From: Acidobacteriaceae bacterium | GTDB taxonomy: Bacteria > Acidobacteriota > Terriglobia > Terriglobales > Acidobacteriaceae | DNA: 42,129 nt | NCBI GenBank assembly: GCA_003134435.1 | Contig: PLBE01000157.1 | Location: forward strand, 1-42,129 | Direction: 5' to 3' | Shown: piece by piece, positions 17,167 through 25,976 of the stretch | Position numbering within the stretch: position 1 is the first letter of the stretch | Layout of the letters: every line of letters starts with the position of its first letter | Notes under the pieces: generated by a model | Told to the model about the DNA's origin: nothing | The model's database searches: none | The model's input: only the letters and a program-made list of their open reading frames with translations | Position numbers and translations under genes: made by a program

Positions 17167-18006
17167 ATGCCTCCCTCCCTTGATTCCATTGTTGCGGCCA
17201 CGCGCCAGAGCCTGTCCCAGCGCTGGTCCGAGTCCGGGTCGGGCAACCAGCGAAGCTCTGATCTGAATGCGTTGGAAAGAGCGGCCGCGAAACACACTCC
17301 ACGCGGATTTCGGAATCGACTGCGGCGGGTGGCGCAGGACGGAATCGCGGTGATCGCCGAACTGAAGAAAGCTTCGCCCTCGAAGGGACTGATACGGTCG
17401 GATTTCAGACCATCGGAACTGGCGCGGGAGCTTGAACAGGCAGGTGCGGCTGCGCTGTCGGTGTTGACCAACGAACATTTTTTTCAGGGCGCGCTGGACT
17501 ATCTGCGCGAAGCCTCGTCGCACTGCACTCTACCCTGCTTGCGCAAGGATTTCATCGTCGATGAGTTCCAGATCGTGGAGGCCAGAGCCTATTTTGCCGA
17601 CGCGATTCTACTGATCGTCGCCGCCCTCGAGCAGAAAGAACTGGTCGCGTTGGCCAGGATCGCGCGCTCCCTTGACCTCGACGTTCTCTGCGAAACCCAC
17701 GACGAGCAGGAACTGCAACGCGCGCTCGACGCCGGTTGCGACCTGATCGGCGTCAACAGCCGCGATCTAAGGACCTTCGAGGTTAATCTCGAAACCGCAT
17801 GCCGGCTCGCAGGCAAGATACCCTCGACATGCGTACGGGTGGCCGAGAGCGGCATCCGGAACGGCGCGGATATCGCTCGACTGCGTTCCGCGGGCTACGA
17901 AGCCTTCCTGATCGGCGAATCTTTGATGAAGGCGAAGCACCCGCGAGAAGAGCTGATGAGATTGCGGGAGCCGACTCTGGGGTTCGGGGAAGGCATTACG
18001 AACTGA
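17167..18006 (+). CDS. trpC: Indole-3-glycerol-phosphate synthase
   Basis: TrpC closes the indole ring by converting carboxyphenylamino-deoxyribulose phosphate to indole-3-glycerol phosphate in tryptophan synthesis. The 279-residue TIM barrel shows the family blocks VIAELKKASPSKG (catalytic Lys and Glu), LPCLRKDFIVDEFQI, GVNSRDLRTFEVNLE and AESGI. The length is normal. The start ATG lies immediately after a TATAAT box, so the message is probably near-leaderless. It is the first gene of the aromatic cluster; trpF follows after 38 nt. Confidence 0.97.
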   Translation: MPPSLDSIVAATRQSLSQRWSESGSGNQRSSDLNALERAAAKHTPRGFRNRLRRVAQDGIAVIAELKKASPSKGLIRSDFRPSELARELEQAGAAALSVLTNEHFFQGALDYLREASSHCTLPCLRKDFIVDEFQIVEARAYFADAILLIVAALEQKELVALARIARSLDLDVLCETHDEQELQRALDAGCDLIGVNSRDLRTFEVNLETACRLAGKIPSTCVRVAESGIRNGADIARLRSAGYEAFLIGESLMKAKHPREELMRLREPTLGFGEGITN

Positions 18007-18044
18007 CAACCGATCGCAACGACTGATCGCTGATTGCCGACGCC

Positions 18045-18860
18045 ATGACTTGGATCAAGATCTGCGGAATCACGAACCTCGACGACGCGCTGGCCGCCGC
18101 TGAAGCGGGCGCCAACGCGTTGGGCTTTGTGTTCTATCCGAAGAGTGCGCGCCATGTCACTCCCGAAACCGCCGCCTCGATCGCCGCCAAGATGCCGCCA
18201 CACCTAGAAAGGGTTGGCGTATTCGTCAACGAGACCGTGGACCATGTAGGAGGCGTCGCCAGACAGGCCGGCCTCACGGCGGTGCAGTTGCATGGCGATG
18301 AAAATACCGATTTCAGCCGCGCGCTCTTCGACGAACTTGCCCAGCAGACAGTTGGCCGTGAGGCATCCGGCAACGGAACACGCCGGCCTATGATTTTCCG
18401 CACCTGGCCGGCGAAGATTTTCGACGCGCCGGGCGAACAATCCGTCGGATGGGACCCGGTCGCGGCTGGACTGGTCGAGGAAGACGAAGCCTACAAAGGC
18501 AAGCGAGTGCACAAGATTCACGTCGCCAAGAACGGAGACCTGTTTCTCGAGACGCACGGCTTCCGTCCGGGCGTGGTCTCGGGTGTTCTGCTTGATTCCT
18601 CGAACGACAAACGGCGGGGCGGCACAGGAGAAACCTTCGACTGGGAACGCGTCCAGCCGTGGGCCGGAATCATCAACAGCATCAGCAAACTGATCGTTGC
18701 CGGGGGCCTGCATCCGGGCAACGTGCAGGAAGCGATCCACCTGCTTCATCCCTGGGGGGTCGACGTTTCTACAGGCGTGGAAAGCGCGCCGGGCAAAAAA
18801 GATTCCCGAAGAGTCCGCGCCTTTGTGCAGGCGGTGCGGGCCATGGAAGAGGCGAACTGA
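18045..18860 (+). CDS. trpF: Phosphoribosylanthranilate isomerase, enlarged
   Basis: TrpF isomerises phosphoribosylanthranilate in the third step of tryptophan synthesis. The signature blocks are present: KICGITN with the catalytic Cys near residue 7, [27 protein letters not shown], and [16 protein letters not shown]. At 271 residues it is about 50-60 longer than typical TrpF (200-220). The extra sequence lies between QLHGDE and GGTG (roughly residues 105-180). Core catalytic residues are retained, so it should be active. It is 2 nt upstream of trpB, implying translational coupling. Confidence 0.95.
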   Translation: MTWIKICGITNLDDALAAAEAGANALGFVFYPKSARHVTPETAASIAAKMPPHLERVGVFVNETVDHVGGVARQAGLTAVQLHGDENTDFSRALFDELAQQTVGREASGNGTRRPMIFRTWPAKIFDAPGEQSVGWDPVAAGLVEEDEAYKGKRVHKIHVAKNGDLFLETHGFRPGVVSGVLLDSSNDKRRGGTGETFDWERVQPWAGIINSISKLIVAGGLHPGNVQEAIHLLHPWGVDVSTGVESAPGKKDSRRVRAFVQAVRAMEEAN

Positions 18861-18862
18861 CG

Positions 18863-20137
18863 ATGGCGACCGCAACGACGGGCAGTCTCAAATCGCGCAA
18901 GAACGTGGGTGCACCAGGTTCGCGCCCGTCTTTTGGGCGCGCACCTAGGCGAAGCGCCGCAAATCCTCCCGGCCGTTTTGGCGTGTATGGCGGGCGCTAC
19001 GTTCCCGAAACGCTGATGGCCGCGCTCGATGAACTGGAACGCGCCTACGAAAAAGCGAAGCGCGATCGCAAGTTCCAGCAGCGTCTCGACCTTCTGCTAA
19101 AAACCTACGCCGGACGCCCCACGCCCCTCTTCTTCGCCCGGCGCCTGACCGCGGAACTCGGCGGCGCGAGAATTTACCTCAAGCGCGAAGACCTGCTCCA
19201 TACCGGAGCCCACAAGATCAACAACTGCCTCGGTCAGGGCTTGCTGGTCGAGCGCATGGGCAAGCATCGCGTGATCGCGGAGACCGGCGCCGGTCAGCAC
19301 GGCGTCGCCACGGCTACAGTGTGCGCTTTGCTTGGTTTCGAGTGCGTGGTCTATATGGGCACGCAAGACATGCGCCGCCAGGAACTCAACGTTTTCCGCA
19401 TGAGGCTGCTGGGAGCGGAGGTTCGCGGCGTCTCTTCCGGTTCCTGCACTCTGAAAGACGCCATCAACGAAGCGATGCGCGACTGGGTCACGAACGTGCG
19501 CACCACGCATTACCTGCTCGGCAGCGTGCTCGGAGCGCATCCTTATCCGACCATGGTGCGCGACTTTCATCGCGTCATCGGACGCGAAGCACGCGCCCAG
19601 ATTCTCAAAGTCGAAGGCAGGCTTCCGAAGACCATCATCGCCTGCGTAGGCGGAGGATCGAACTCCATCGGCATCTTCTACGACTTTCTGAAAGATAAAA
19701 GAGTCCAACTCATCGGAGTCGAAGCCGGCGGGCGCGGTTCGGCGCTGGGTGAACATGCCGCGCGCTTTCGTGGCGGATCGCCGGGCGTTCTGCAGGGAAC
19801 TTATTCTTACGTACTGCAAGATGCGGCCGGCCAGATCGCGCTGACGCATTCCGTCTCCGCCGGTCTGGATTACCCGTCCATCGGCCCCGAGCACGCCATG
19901 CTCAAAGATACGGGCCGCGCCGAATACGTTCCCGCGTCTGACACCGAAGCGCTTGAAGCAACCGTGCTGCTGGCTCGAACCGAAGGAATCATTCCAGCGC
20001 TCGAATCCGCCCACGCCGTTGCCGAAGTCATCAAGCGCGCTCCGAAGATGAAGAAGTCGGAAGTTGTGATCGTGAATATCTCCGGGCGCGGTGATAAGGA
20101 CGTTGGAATTCTGCGGGAGAATGTGAGGCTGGATTAA
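18863..20137 (+). CDS. trpB: Tryptophan synthase beta subunit
   Basis: TrpB condenses indole with serine using pyridoxal phosphate. The 424-residue protein holds the PLP lysine Lys118 in HTGAHKINN and the phosphate-binding [23 protein letters not shown] and the C-terminal SGRGDKD are also present. ATG 18863 was chosen because it lies 2 nt after the trpF stop; the frame is open further upstream, but that would overlap trpF. The first 30 residues ([21 protein letters not shown]) are an unusual basic extension before the normal start of homology at [15 protein letters not shown]. The DNA for this extension contains a GC-rich inverted repeat (18908-18945). It pairs with trpA downstream. Confidence 0.97.
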   Translation: MATATTGSLKSRKNVGAPGSRPSFGRAPRRSAANPPGRFGVYGGRYVPETLMAALDELERAYEKAKRDRKFQQRLDLLLKTYAGRPTPLFFARRLTAELGGARIYLKREDLLHTGAHKINNCLGQGLLVERMGKHRVIAETGAGQHGVATATVCALLGFECVVYMGTQDMRRQELNVFRMRLLGAEVRGVSSGSCTLKDAINEAMRDWVTNVRTTHYLLGSVLGAHPYPTMVRDFHRVIGREARAQILKVEGRLPKTIIACVGGGSNSIGIFYDFLKDKRVQLIGVEAGGRGSALGEHAARFRGGSPGVLQGTYSYVLQDAAGQIALTHSVSAGLDYPSIGPEHAMLKDTGRAEYVPASDTEALEATVLLARTEGIIPALESAHAVAEVIKRAPKMKKSEVVIVNISGRGDKDVGILRENVRLD

Positions 20138-20223
20138 CTCGTCAGCAATTATCGCGCGGCCCGCCTGAAAACGCGCCCACCCCTCGCTTCTGTAATCTGA
20201 CCTCTGCAATCTACAATCCCTCC

Positions 20224-20991
20224 ATGCCCTTCCACTTCGAAAATGAACCTGCGTTAGTCGCCTACGTAACCTGCGGCGACCCCGACCTCGCCACTACGCG
20301 CGAAGTCATTCTCGCAGCCATCGACGCGGGTGCGAGCGTGATTGAACTCGGAGTCCCCTTCAGCGATCCTCTCGCCGATGGTCCGGTCATCCAGCGTGCC
20401 AGCGAGCGGGCGCTTAAACACGGAACGTCGCTGCAACAGGTGCTTACGCTCGCCGCTGAGGTTCGCGAACACTCGCAATCCGTCGGGCTGGTCATTTTTT
20501 CCTACCTCAATCCCATTCAGCGCATGGGGCTCGCGAAGTTCTGCAAAGTGGCGCGACTGGCCGGGATTGATGGAGCCCTGATCACTGATTTACCCATCGA
20601 GGAATCGGCCGGGTATCTGAGCGAGGCGCGAAAGAATGACCTGGCAACGATCTTTCTGGCTGCTCCCACTTCCACCGACCAGCGTCTGAAGTCGATCGCT
20701 CAGATTTCAACGGGATTTATTTACGCCATCTCCCGCACCGGCGTCACCGGCGCGCGCCAGCAGATGACGGGAGACGCGCCGGCTTTGGTCAAGCGCATCC
20801 GACGTTTCAGCAAGCTGCCCATCGCGGTGGGCTTCGGAATCTCAACCCCGGAGCAGTTTGCGGCCGTCGGCAAATTCGCGGAAGGCGCGGTGGTCGGCAG
20901 CGCAATCGTGCAGTTGATCGAACAAAATCCCGGACGGGAAGCCGCGACTGTGGGAGAATTCGTAAGGCAGCTGTTGGCTGTTCGCTGTTAG
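20224..20991 (+). CDS. trpA: Tryptophan synthase alpha subunit
   Basis: TrpA cleaves indole-3-glycerol phosphate and passes indole to TrpB through the complex's tunnel. The 255 residues include the catalytic Glu in IELGVPFSDPLADGPVIQ, the catalytic Asp in DGALITDLPIEE, the phosphate-binding RTGVTGA and GFGIS. Length is normal. The last codons (LLAVRC then TAG) are made of CTGTTGGCTGTTCGCTGTTAG-like stuttering sequence, which resembles intergenic repeats elsewhere in the window. The trpB-trpA gap of 86 nt also contains short AATCT/GCAATC-type repeats. Confidence 0.97.
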   Translation: MPFHFENEPALVAYVTCGDPDLATTREVILAAIDAGASVIELGVPFSDPLADGPVIQRASERALKHGTSLQQVLTLAAEVREHSQSVGLVIFSYLNPIQRMGLAKFCKVARLAGIDGALITDLPIEESAGYLSEARKNDLATIFLAAPTSTDQRLKSIAQISTGFIYAISRTGVTGARQQMTGDAPALVKRIRRFSKLPIAVGFGISTPEQFAAVGKFAEGAVVGSAIVQLIEQNPGREAATVGEFVRQLLAVRC

Positions 20992-21122
20992 CTTCGGGCT
21001 TTTGCCGAAAACATGCTCGATCGTTTTCTCCGCACGCCGTTGACCGGCCGCGGACGGTTGGATTTCGGCGGGTGAGCAAGAGCCAAGACCGAATAGCCAG
21101 GTGCGAACAGCGAAGGCCTTTT

Positions 21123-21440
21123 ATGGACATTTCCGATTGGCGAAAGAAAGTCGACGAACTTGACCTCAGGCTTACAGCGTTGCTTAACGAGCGCGCCGCC
21201 GCGGTCGTCGAAATTGGACGGTTGAAGCGCAACACTAGAATGCCCATTTATGAGCCGGACCGCGAGCGCGAAGTGATTTCTAATGTGCAACGAAGCAGTA
21301 CCGGACCCTTGGCCGAACGCGATCTGGCGCAGATTTATGAACGAGTGATTGACGTGATGCGCAGCATTCAAAAAAACGAAATCGCTCCCGAGGAACCGGC
21401 GGCGCGCGAGACCGAGTTGGATTCGCAATTCGAAGATTAG
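21123..21440 (+). CDS. Chorismate mutase (AroQ class)
   Basis: A 105-residue, all-helical AroQ-type chorismate mutase that converts chorismate to prephenate. The family pattern is clear: DWRKKVDELDLRLTALLNERAAAVVEIGRLKR, then PIYEPDREREVISNV and an IYERVIDVMRSIQK helix. The start ATG 21123 follows a GAAGG-type ribosome site; upstream in-frame codons are ignored because they overlap the repeat-rich gap after trpA. It sits between trpA and the DAHP synthase gene, and feeds tyrA two genes downstream. The acidic C-terminal tail is probably disordered. Confidence 0.93.
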   Translation: MDISDWRKKVDELDLRLTALLNERAAAVVEIGRLKRNTRMPIYEPDREREVISNVQRSSTGPLAERDLAQIYERVIDVMRSIQKNEIAPEEPAARETELDSQFED

Positions 21441-21512
21441 AAGTGGAAGTAGAACTAGAGGATTCGAACTGAAGGTGCAGACTGAGGTCTGTAACAAGGA
21501 ACGAGCGTACCC

Positions 21513-22532
21513 ATGATTGTCGCAATGCAGGATTCGGCCAGTGAAGATCAGATCCAGCAGGTCATCGATCAGCTGGTTCAATACGGATTTGAAGTGCACC
21601 GCTCCACGGGAGCCCGCCAGACGGTGCTGGGCGGAGTCGGAATCCCGCATGACTTCGATACCCGCGAAGTGGAAATGCTGCCCGGAGTGCAGGAAGTTCA
21701 CCGCATCACTTCTCCGTACAAGCTGGCGGGGCGTAATTTCCGTCCCGAAGGAACCGTCGTCAAGCTGGGGAACGGGATTGAAATCGGGGGCAAGAAAATC
21801 GTGGTCATGGCTGGGCCGTGCTCGGTGGAATCCCGCGAGCAACTGTTCACGGTCAGCGAGTTGATCGCGAAAGCGGGAGCGCGGGTGCTGCGCGGCGGCG
21901 CCTTCAAGCCACGTTCTTCTCCGTATTCATTTCAAGGGTTGGGGCTTGACGGATTGAAGCTGCTGCGCGAGGCGGGCGATCATTTCAAACTGCTGGTGAT
22001 CAGCGAAGTCATGGAGATTGCGCAGATCGAACTGATGCTGCCCTATGTCGACATCTTCCAGGTGGGCGCGCGAAATATGCAGAATTTCAACCTGCTTCGC
22101 GAACTGGGCAAGGTGCGCAAACCGGTGCTGCTCAAGCGCGGCATCGCGGCCACCATCGAAGAACTGCTGTGTTCGGCGGAATATCTGCTGGCGGGCGGCA
22201 ACTACGAAATTATCCTGTGCGAGCGCGGCATTCGGACGTTCGAGACTTACACCCGCAACACCATGGACATTTCCGCGATTCCAATCATTCATAAACTCTC
22301 GCATCTGCCCATGACCGCCGACCCTTCCCACGGCACCGGTCGGCGCGATAAAGTGGCGCCGATGGCGCGGGCATCAGTAGCGGCGGGGGCGGACGCCATG
22401 CTCATCGAGGTTCACCACCAGCCGGACAAGGCGCTCTCGGACGGGGCGCAGTCGCTGTATCCGGATCAGTTTGCAAAGTTGATGGACGAGCTGCGCATGA
22501 TCGCGCCCGCGGTGGGACGGGAGATCGGGTAG
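21513..22532 (+). CDS. aroF: DAHP synthase, type I-beta
   Basis: 3-Deoxy-D-arabino-heptulosonate-7-phosphate synthase condenses PEP and erythrose-4-phosphate, the first step of the shikimate pathway. The 339-residue chain begins with a ferredoxin-like domain (residues about 1-70, VEMLPGVQEVHRI), as in type I-beta enzymes. The catalytic barrel shows MAGPCSVES (metal Cys), GGAFKPRSSPYSFQGLG, LLKRG, and TADPSHGTGRRD. The N-terminal domain is known in relatives to mediate feedback inhibition by aromatic amino acids. It follows the chorismate mutase gene by 72 nt, with an AAGGA site before ATG 21513. Confidence 0.96.
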   Translation: MIVAMQDSASEDQIQQVIDQLVQYGFEVHRSTGARQTVLGGVGIPHDFDTREVEMLPGVQEVHRITSPYKLAGRNFRPEGTVVKLGNGIEIGGKKIVVMAGPCSVESREQLFTVSELIAKAGARVLRGGAFKPRSSPYSFQGLGLDGLKLLREAGDHFKLLVISEVMEIAQIELMLPYVDIFQVGARNMQNFNLLRELGKVRKPVLLKRGIAATIEELLCSAEYLLAGGNYEIILCERGIRTFETYTRNTMDISAIPIIHKLSHLPMTADPSHGTGRRDKVAPMARASVAAGADAMLIEVHHQPDKALSDGAQSLYPDQFAKLMDELRMIAPAVGREIG

Positions 22533-22592
22533 AACTGCCCGCCAGGATTGTCAACCTTCGGTCCGCACCGTGATGACACAATTTCATTACCC

Positions 22593-23459
22593 ATGGCCTT
22601 CAAACAAGTCACCATTATCGGAACCGGCCTGATCGGGGGTTCGCTGGGGCTGGCGCTGAAGAAGCGCCGCCTAGCGGGACGAATCATTGGGTGCGACAGC
22701 GCTCCTGTCCTGGAGCGGGCGCAGGATTGCGGAGCCATCGATGCTGGAAGCACGAATCCGGCGGACGCGGTGCGGGGCAGCGATCTGGTGGTGCTGGCGA
22801 CGCCGGTGCTGCCGATTCTCGATCTGATGGGACGGCTTGGTCCGGCCCTGCCACCGAAAACGCTGGTGACCGATGTTGGCAGTACGAAGGCAGAAGTGGT
22901 GCAGCGAGCGGTCAAGTCGTTTGGGCGAAACGCCGGTCATAAGTTTCTCGGTGGGCATCCCATGGCGGGCAAAGAACACGCCGGCGTTGAGTTTGCCCAT
23001 GCCGATCTCTTCGATGGCGCGGCCTGGCTGTTTACGCCGCTTCCGGGCCAGAACGTGCACGCCGGATTGTGCGGTGAATTTATTCACTGCGCGGAAAAGA
23101 TGGGGGCCAAGGTTGCCGTCGTCGATGCGCTCGATCATGACCGCTTCTGCGCCTGGATCAGCCATCTGCCGCAGATGATCTCGACCGCCCTGGCGGCGGC
23201 GCTGGTCGATGAATTCGGGCCGGACGCTCCCGTGCTCGATATTGGCGGAAGGGCGTTGCGCGAGATGACGCGGATCTCAGGCAGTCCCTATTCGATGTGG
23301 CGCGACATCGCGATTACCAATAAGAAAAATCTGGCCGACGCGCTGCAGAAAATGGAACAGCGGCTGGCCCATATCCGGGAGAATCTGGACTCGCGTGAAC
23401 TGGCGGCGGAATTCGAGCGGGCGCACCGGTTGAGAAAGAAGCTTCCACGCAAGCAGTAA
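22593..23459 (+). CDS. tyrA: Prephenate dehydrogenase
   Basis: TyrA oxidatively decarboxylates prephenate in tyrosine synthesis. The 288 residues begin with an NAD(P)-binding Rossmann motif (IIGTGLIGGSLGLAL). TDVGSTKAEVV and the family block GGHPMAGKEHAGVEFAHADLFDGAAW follow. A helical C-terminal dimer domain has HDRFCAWISHLPQMISTALA. ATG 22593 puts the Rossmann strand at the usual place; the frame opens earlier at 22548 with a TTG that lacks a ribosome site. It ends the aromatic cluster. No ACT domain is present. Confidence 0.95.
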   Translation: MAFKQVTIIGTGLIGGSLGLALKKRRLAGRIIGCDSAPVLERAQDCGAIDAGSTNPADAVRGSDLVVLATPVLPILDLMGRLGPALPPKTLVTDVGSTKAEVVQRAVKSFGRNAGHKFLGGHPMAGKEHAGVEFAHADLFDGAAWLFTPLPGQNVHAGLCGEFIHCAEKMGAKVAVVDALDHDRFCAWISHLPQMISTALAAALVDEFGPDAPVLDIGGRALREMTRISGSPYSMWRDIAITNKKNLADALQKMEQRLAHIRENLDSRELAAEFERAHRLRKKLPRKQ

Positions 23460-23594
23460 AGAGAAGTAATCTGGTGATCTCGCAATTTTGCAATTTGACA
23501 ATCCGAACTCCGGCAGTTCCGAGGGTCCGATTTTTCACATAGCAGAATTACTCGATTACAAAATTTCCAACTGGCGCTATAGAATTCTCTTGCT

Positions 23595-24296
23595 ATGCAC
23601 AAGGTTGTGGCGAGCGCGGAAGAGGCGATCCAGGATGTCTTCGACGGGGCCACCATTATGGTGGGGGGGTTCGGGTTGTGCGGAATGCCTGAGAACCTGA
23701 TCCGGGCACTGGCGCGCAAGGGCGTAAAGAATCTGTTCACCATCAGCAACAACGTCGGTATCGATGGAGTTGGCATGGGGCTGCTGTTGGCTAACGGCCA
23801 GATCCGTCGTCACATTGGAACCTACGTCGGCGAAAATAAACTGCTCGAACAAAAAGTGCTCGACGGCACGCTGCATCTTGACCTGGTGCCGCAAGGAACA
23901 TTCTCGGAGCGGATTCGGGCGGGGGGCGCCGGCATCCCAGCATTTTTTACACCCACTGGAGTAGGGACTGTGGTGGCCGAGGGCAAAGAAACACGCGAGT
24001 TCGACGGCCGTACGTACATCATGGAGCGGGCGTTGCAGGCCGACTTCGCCTTCGTCAAGGCGTGGAAGGGCGACACCTGGGGCAACCTCGTGTATCGGAA
24101 AACCGCGCGTAATTTCAATCCTATGATGGCGACCGCAGCCAAAATTACGATTGCCGAAGTTGAACACCTGGTCGAACCGGGTGAACTTGATGCCGATCTG
24201 ATTCACACCCCCAGCGTTTATGTGAAGAGAATTTTCCAGGGCCAGTTGTTCGAAAAGCGAATCGAGAAGAGGACTGTGACGAAGGCCGCGGGATAA
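23595..24296 (+). CDS. scoA: 3-oxoacid CoA-transferase subunit A
   Basis: Subunit A of a succinyl-CoA:3-ketoacid-type CoA-transferase, used in acetoacetate and ketone-body metabolism. The 233 residues carry the type I signature GATIMVGGFGLCGMPENLI near residues 16-35, SNNVGIDGVGMGLLL, GTFSERIRAGGAGIPAFFTPTGVGT, and FNPMMATAAK. The stop is followed after 105 nt by subunit B. The gap between them holds an inverted repeat. Substrate preference cannot be told from sequence alone. Confidence 0.93.
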   Translation: MHKVVASAEEAIQDVFDGATIMVGGFGLCGMPENLIRALARKGVKNLFTISNNVGIDGVGMGLLLANGQIRRHIGTYVGENKLLEQKVLDGTLHLDLVPQGTFSERIRAGGAGIPAFFTPTGVGTVVAEGKETREFDGRTYIMERALQADFAFVKAWKGDTWGNLVYRKTARNFNPMMATAAKITIAEVEHLVEPGELDADLIHTPSVYVKRIFQGQLFEKRIEKRTVTKAAG

Positions 24297-24303
24297 ATGG
24301 AGG

Positions 24304-24366
24304 CGCTGTTCGTCGTTCGCTGTTCGCAAAACGGTTCGGACGGCGACTCGCGAACGACCAACAGCG
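24304..24366. repeat. Inverted repeat in the scoA-scoB gap
   Basis: The arms 24304-24320 and 24350-24366 match at 16 of 17 positions (CGCTGTTNGTCGTTCGC). The same stuttering GCTGTTCGC words occur at the 3' end of trpA (20972-20991) and before the chorismate mutase gene (21101-21114). Confidence 0.7.
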
Positions 24367-24401
24367 TTTCTCGTCATCACCGGGCCAGACTCGAAGGAAA
24401 A

Positions 24402-25079
24402 ATGTCAACGTTACCCAAATCCACCAAAGGCCTCGACAAACGCGACCGCATTGTGAAACGGGTTGCCCGCGAATTGCGCGACGGATTTTATGTCAACCTC
24501 GGCATCGGGTTGCCAACCCTGATTGCCAATTGTGTTCCTCCGGGGATGGATGTGATTCTGCAATCGGAGAACGGCATGCTGGGAATCGGCCCCTATCCCC
24601 TGGAAGGGACGGAAGATTCGGACCTTATTAATGCCGGCAAAGAAACGGTCAGCGAACTCGCGGGCACAGCATATTTTTCCAGCGCCGATTCCTTTGCCAT
24701 GATTCGCGGCGGCCACATTGACCTCAGCGTGCTGGGCGCGATGGAAGTGGACGAGTCCGGCAGTATTGCGAATTGGATGATTCCGGGCAAAATGGTCAAA
24801 GGCATGGGCGGTGCGATGGACCTGGTAGCCGGAGCGCGGCGGGTGATCGTTGCCATGGAACATGCCACCAAGGATGGCCTGCCGAAGATTCTGAAGAAAT
24901 GCGCCCTGCCGCTGACCGGCGTGAAGGTCGTGGACACGATTGTCACCGAAATGGCTTACATTCGAGTCACGCCGGAAGGATTGCTGCTCGAAGAGATTGC
25001 TCCCGGGCTGACGGCCGTAGATGTGCAGTTGGCGACTGAGGCGCCATTGCGGGTTAGCGCGCAACTGAAAACGATGTGA
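24402..25079 (+). CDS. scoB: 3-oxoacid CoA-transferase subunit B
   Basis: The catalytic subunit of the CoA-transferase, 225 residues. The [10 protein letters not shown] motif contains the nucleophilic glutamate, Glu56. [28 protein letters not shown] and [24 protein letters not shown] are standard. ATG 24402 was chosen because GAAGGAA lies just upstream and homology begins there; the frame is open to the scoA stop, but that stretch is an inverted repeat. It forms an obligate complex with subunit A. Confidence 0.93.
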   Translation: MSTLPKSTKGLDKRDRIVKRVARELRDGFYVNLGIGLPTLIANCVPPGMDVILQSENGMLGIGPYPLEGTEDSDLINAGKETVSELAGTAYFSSADSFAMIRGGHIDLSVLGAMEVDESGSIANWMIPGKMVKGMGGAMDLVAGARRVIVAMEHATKDGLPKILKKCALPLTGVKVVDTIVTEMAYIRVTPEGLLLEEIAPGLTAVDVQLATEAPLRVSAQLKTM

Positions 25080-25172
25080 GAGGGGCAGTTGTCAGCCAGG
25101 CGATTGCTCTCAGTTTTGGATCGAACTTTCGTAGCTTTCTTTGCGTATCATGATTCAAGAGGAGGTGTGTAA

Positions 25173-25382
25173 ATGATTGCCTTCCTGCTTTGGTGCTTAC
25201 TCTTCATCGTGTGCTGGCCTCTGGCGCTGATGGCGCTGATTCTCTATCCCATCGTGTGGCTGCTGTTGCTGCCATTTCGTATCGTTGGAATCTCTGTTAA
25301 TGGGGCGCTCGCGCTGGTTTGGGCGGTGGTGATGCTGCCGGCTCGGTTGCTGAGCGCCCCGTTTCGGCTCTCGCGCATTTAA
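25173..25382 (+). CDS. Small hydrophobic membrane protein
   Basis: A 69-residue protein with one long or two closely spaced membrane helices (residues about 2-37 and 43-58) and a basic C-terminus. A consensus AGGAGG about 7 nt before ATG 25173 supports translation. I do not recognise a family; its function is unknown. Confidence 0.68.
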   Translation: MIAFLLWCLLFIVCWPLALMALILYPIVWLLLLPFRIVGISVNGALALVWAVVMLPARLLSAPFRLSRI

Positions 25383-25517
25383 GAACGCCTTCATCATCAA
25401 ACTGCCGCGACTCCGGCGGCGTCATGATACCCTTCGCCAGAACACGGAACCAGCCCTTATCTCCTAGCGTATATCCTTTGGTCTTGGCAATTATGCAAGG
25501 AGGATAACGACTCTCTT

Positions 25518-25970
25518 ATGAAAATCCCTTGGGGGACAATCGTAGTTGCCACGGCTCTGGCATGGACGATTCCGGCCTGGAGTCAGTTGTCGCATGAACC
25601 GTCATCGTGTAGCGACGTCATTACATTCCAGGATATTTCAGTGGTTCCGATGGATACGGAGCGCGTCCTCCCGCACCAAACGGTCATCATGCGAAACGGC
25701 AACATCGCCTACGTCGGTCTCGCATCTTCGCTGCAATTACCGCCCAAAACGATCTTCATTGACGGGCAGGGAAAGTACCTGACGCCTGCATGGCTGACAT
25801 GCACACGCATGTAGACCGCAAGGAAATGTCGCCGCTGTTCCTGGCCGCCGGAGTGACGACGGTCCTTAACATGGGGCTGGCGTCGCCGGAGTTCGTCACA
25901 GTTACTCGCGATGAAATCTGACGCGGCGCGGTCGTGGGGCCGCGCGTTTTTGCTGCGTTTATGTCCCGTG
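25518..25970 (+). pseudogene. Broken amidohydrolase
   Basis: The 5' part from ATG 25518 encodes a signal peptide (KIPWGTIVVATALAWTIPAWSQ) and the start of a secreted amidohydrolase (ISVVPMDTERVLPHQTVIMRNGNIAYVG, FIDGQGKYLTPA). At about 25785-25795 the frame shifts by one base: the expected LADMHTHVD metal-binding motif continues in the next frame, followed by a plausible stretch (SPLFLAAGVTTVLNMGLASPEF). An in-frame TGA at about 25919-25921 interrupts it before RGAVVGPRVFAAF, and the homology stops at the 3' end of mtnA. Frameshift, nonsense codon and loss of the 3' two-thirds indicate a dead gene. An AGGAGG lies 14 nt before the start, unusually far. Confidence 0.85.
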
Positions 25971-25976
25971 ACTTGC

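Noticed and set aside
19097-20209. 370-codon minus-strand frame
   Set aside because: It lies opposite trpB, has no recognisable domain and reflects GC-rich codon bias.
20988-21842. 284-codon minus-strand frame
   Set aside because: Antisense to chorismate mutase and the start of DAHP synthase; no family features.
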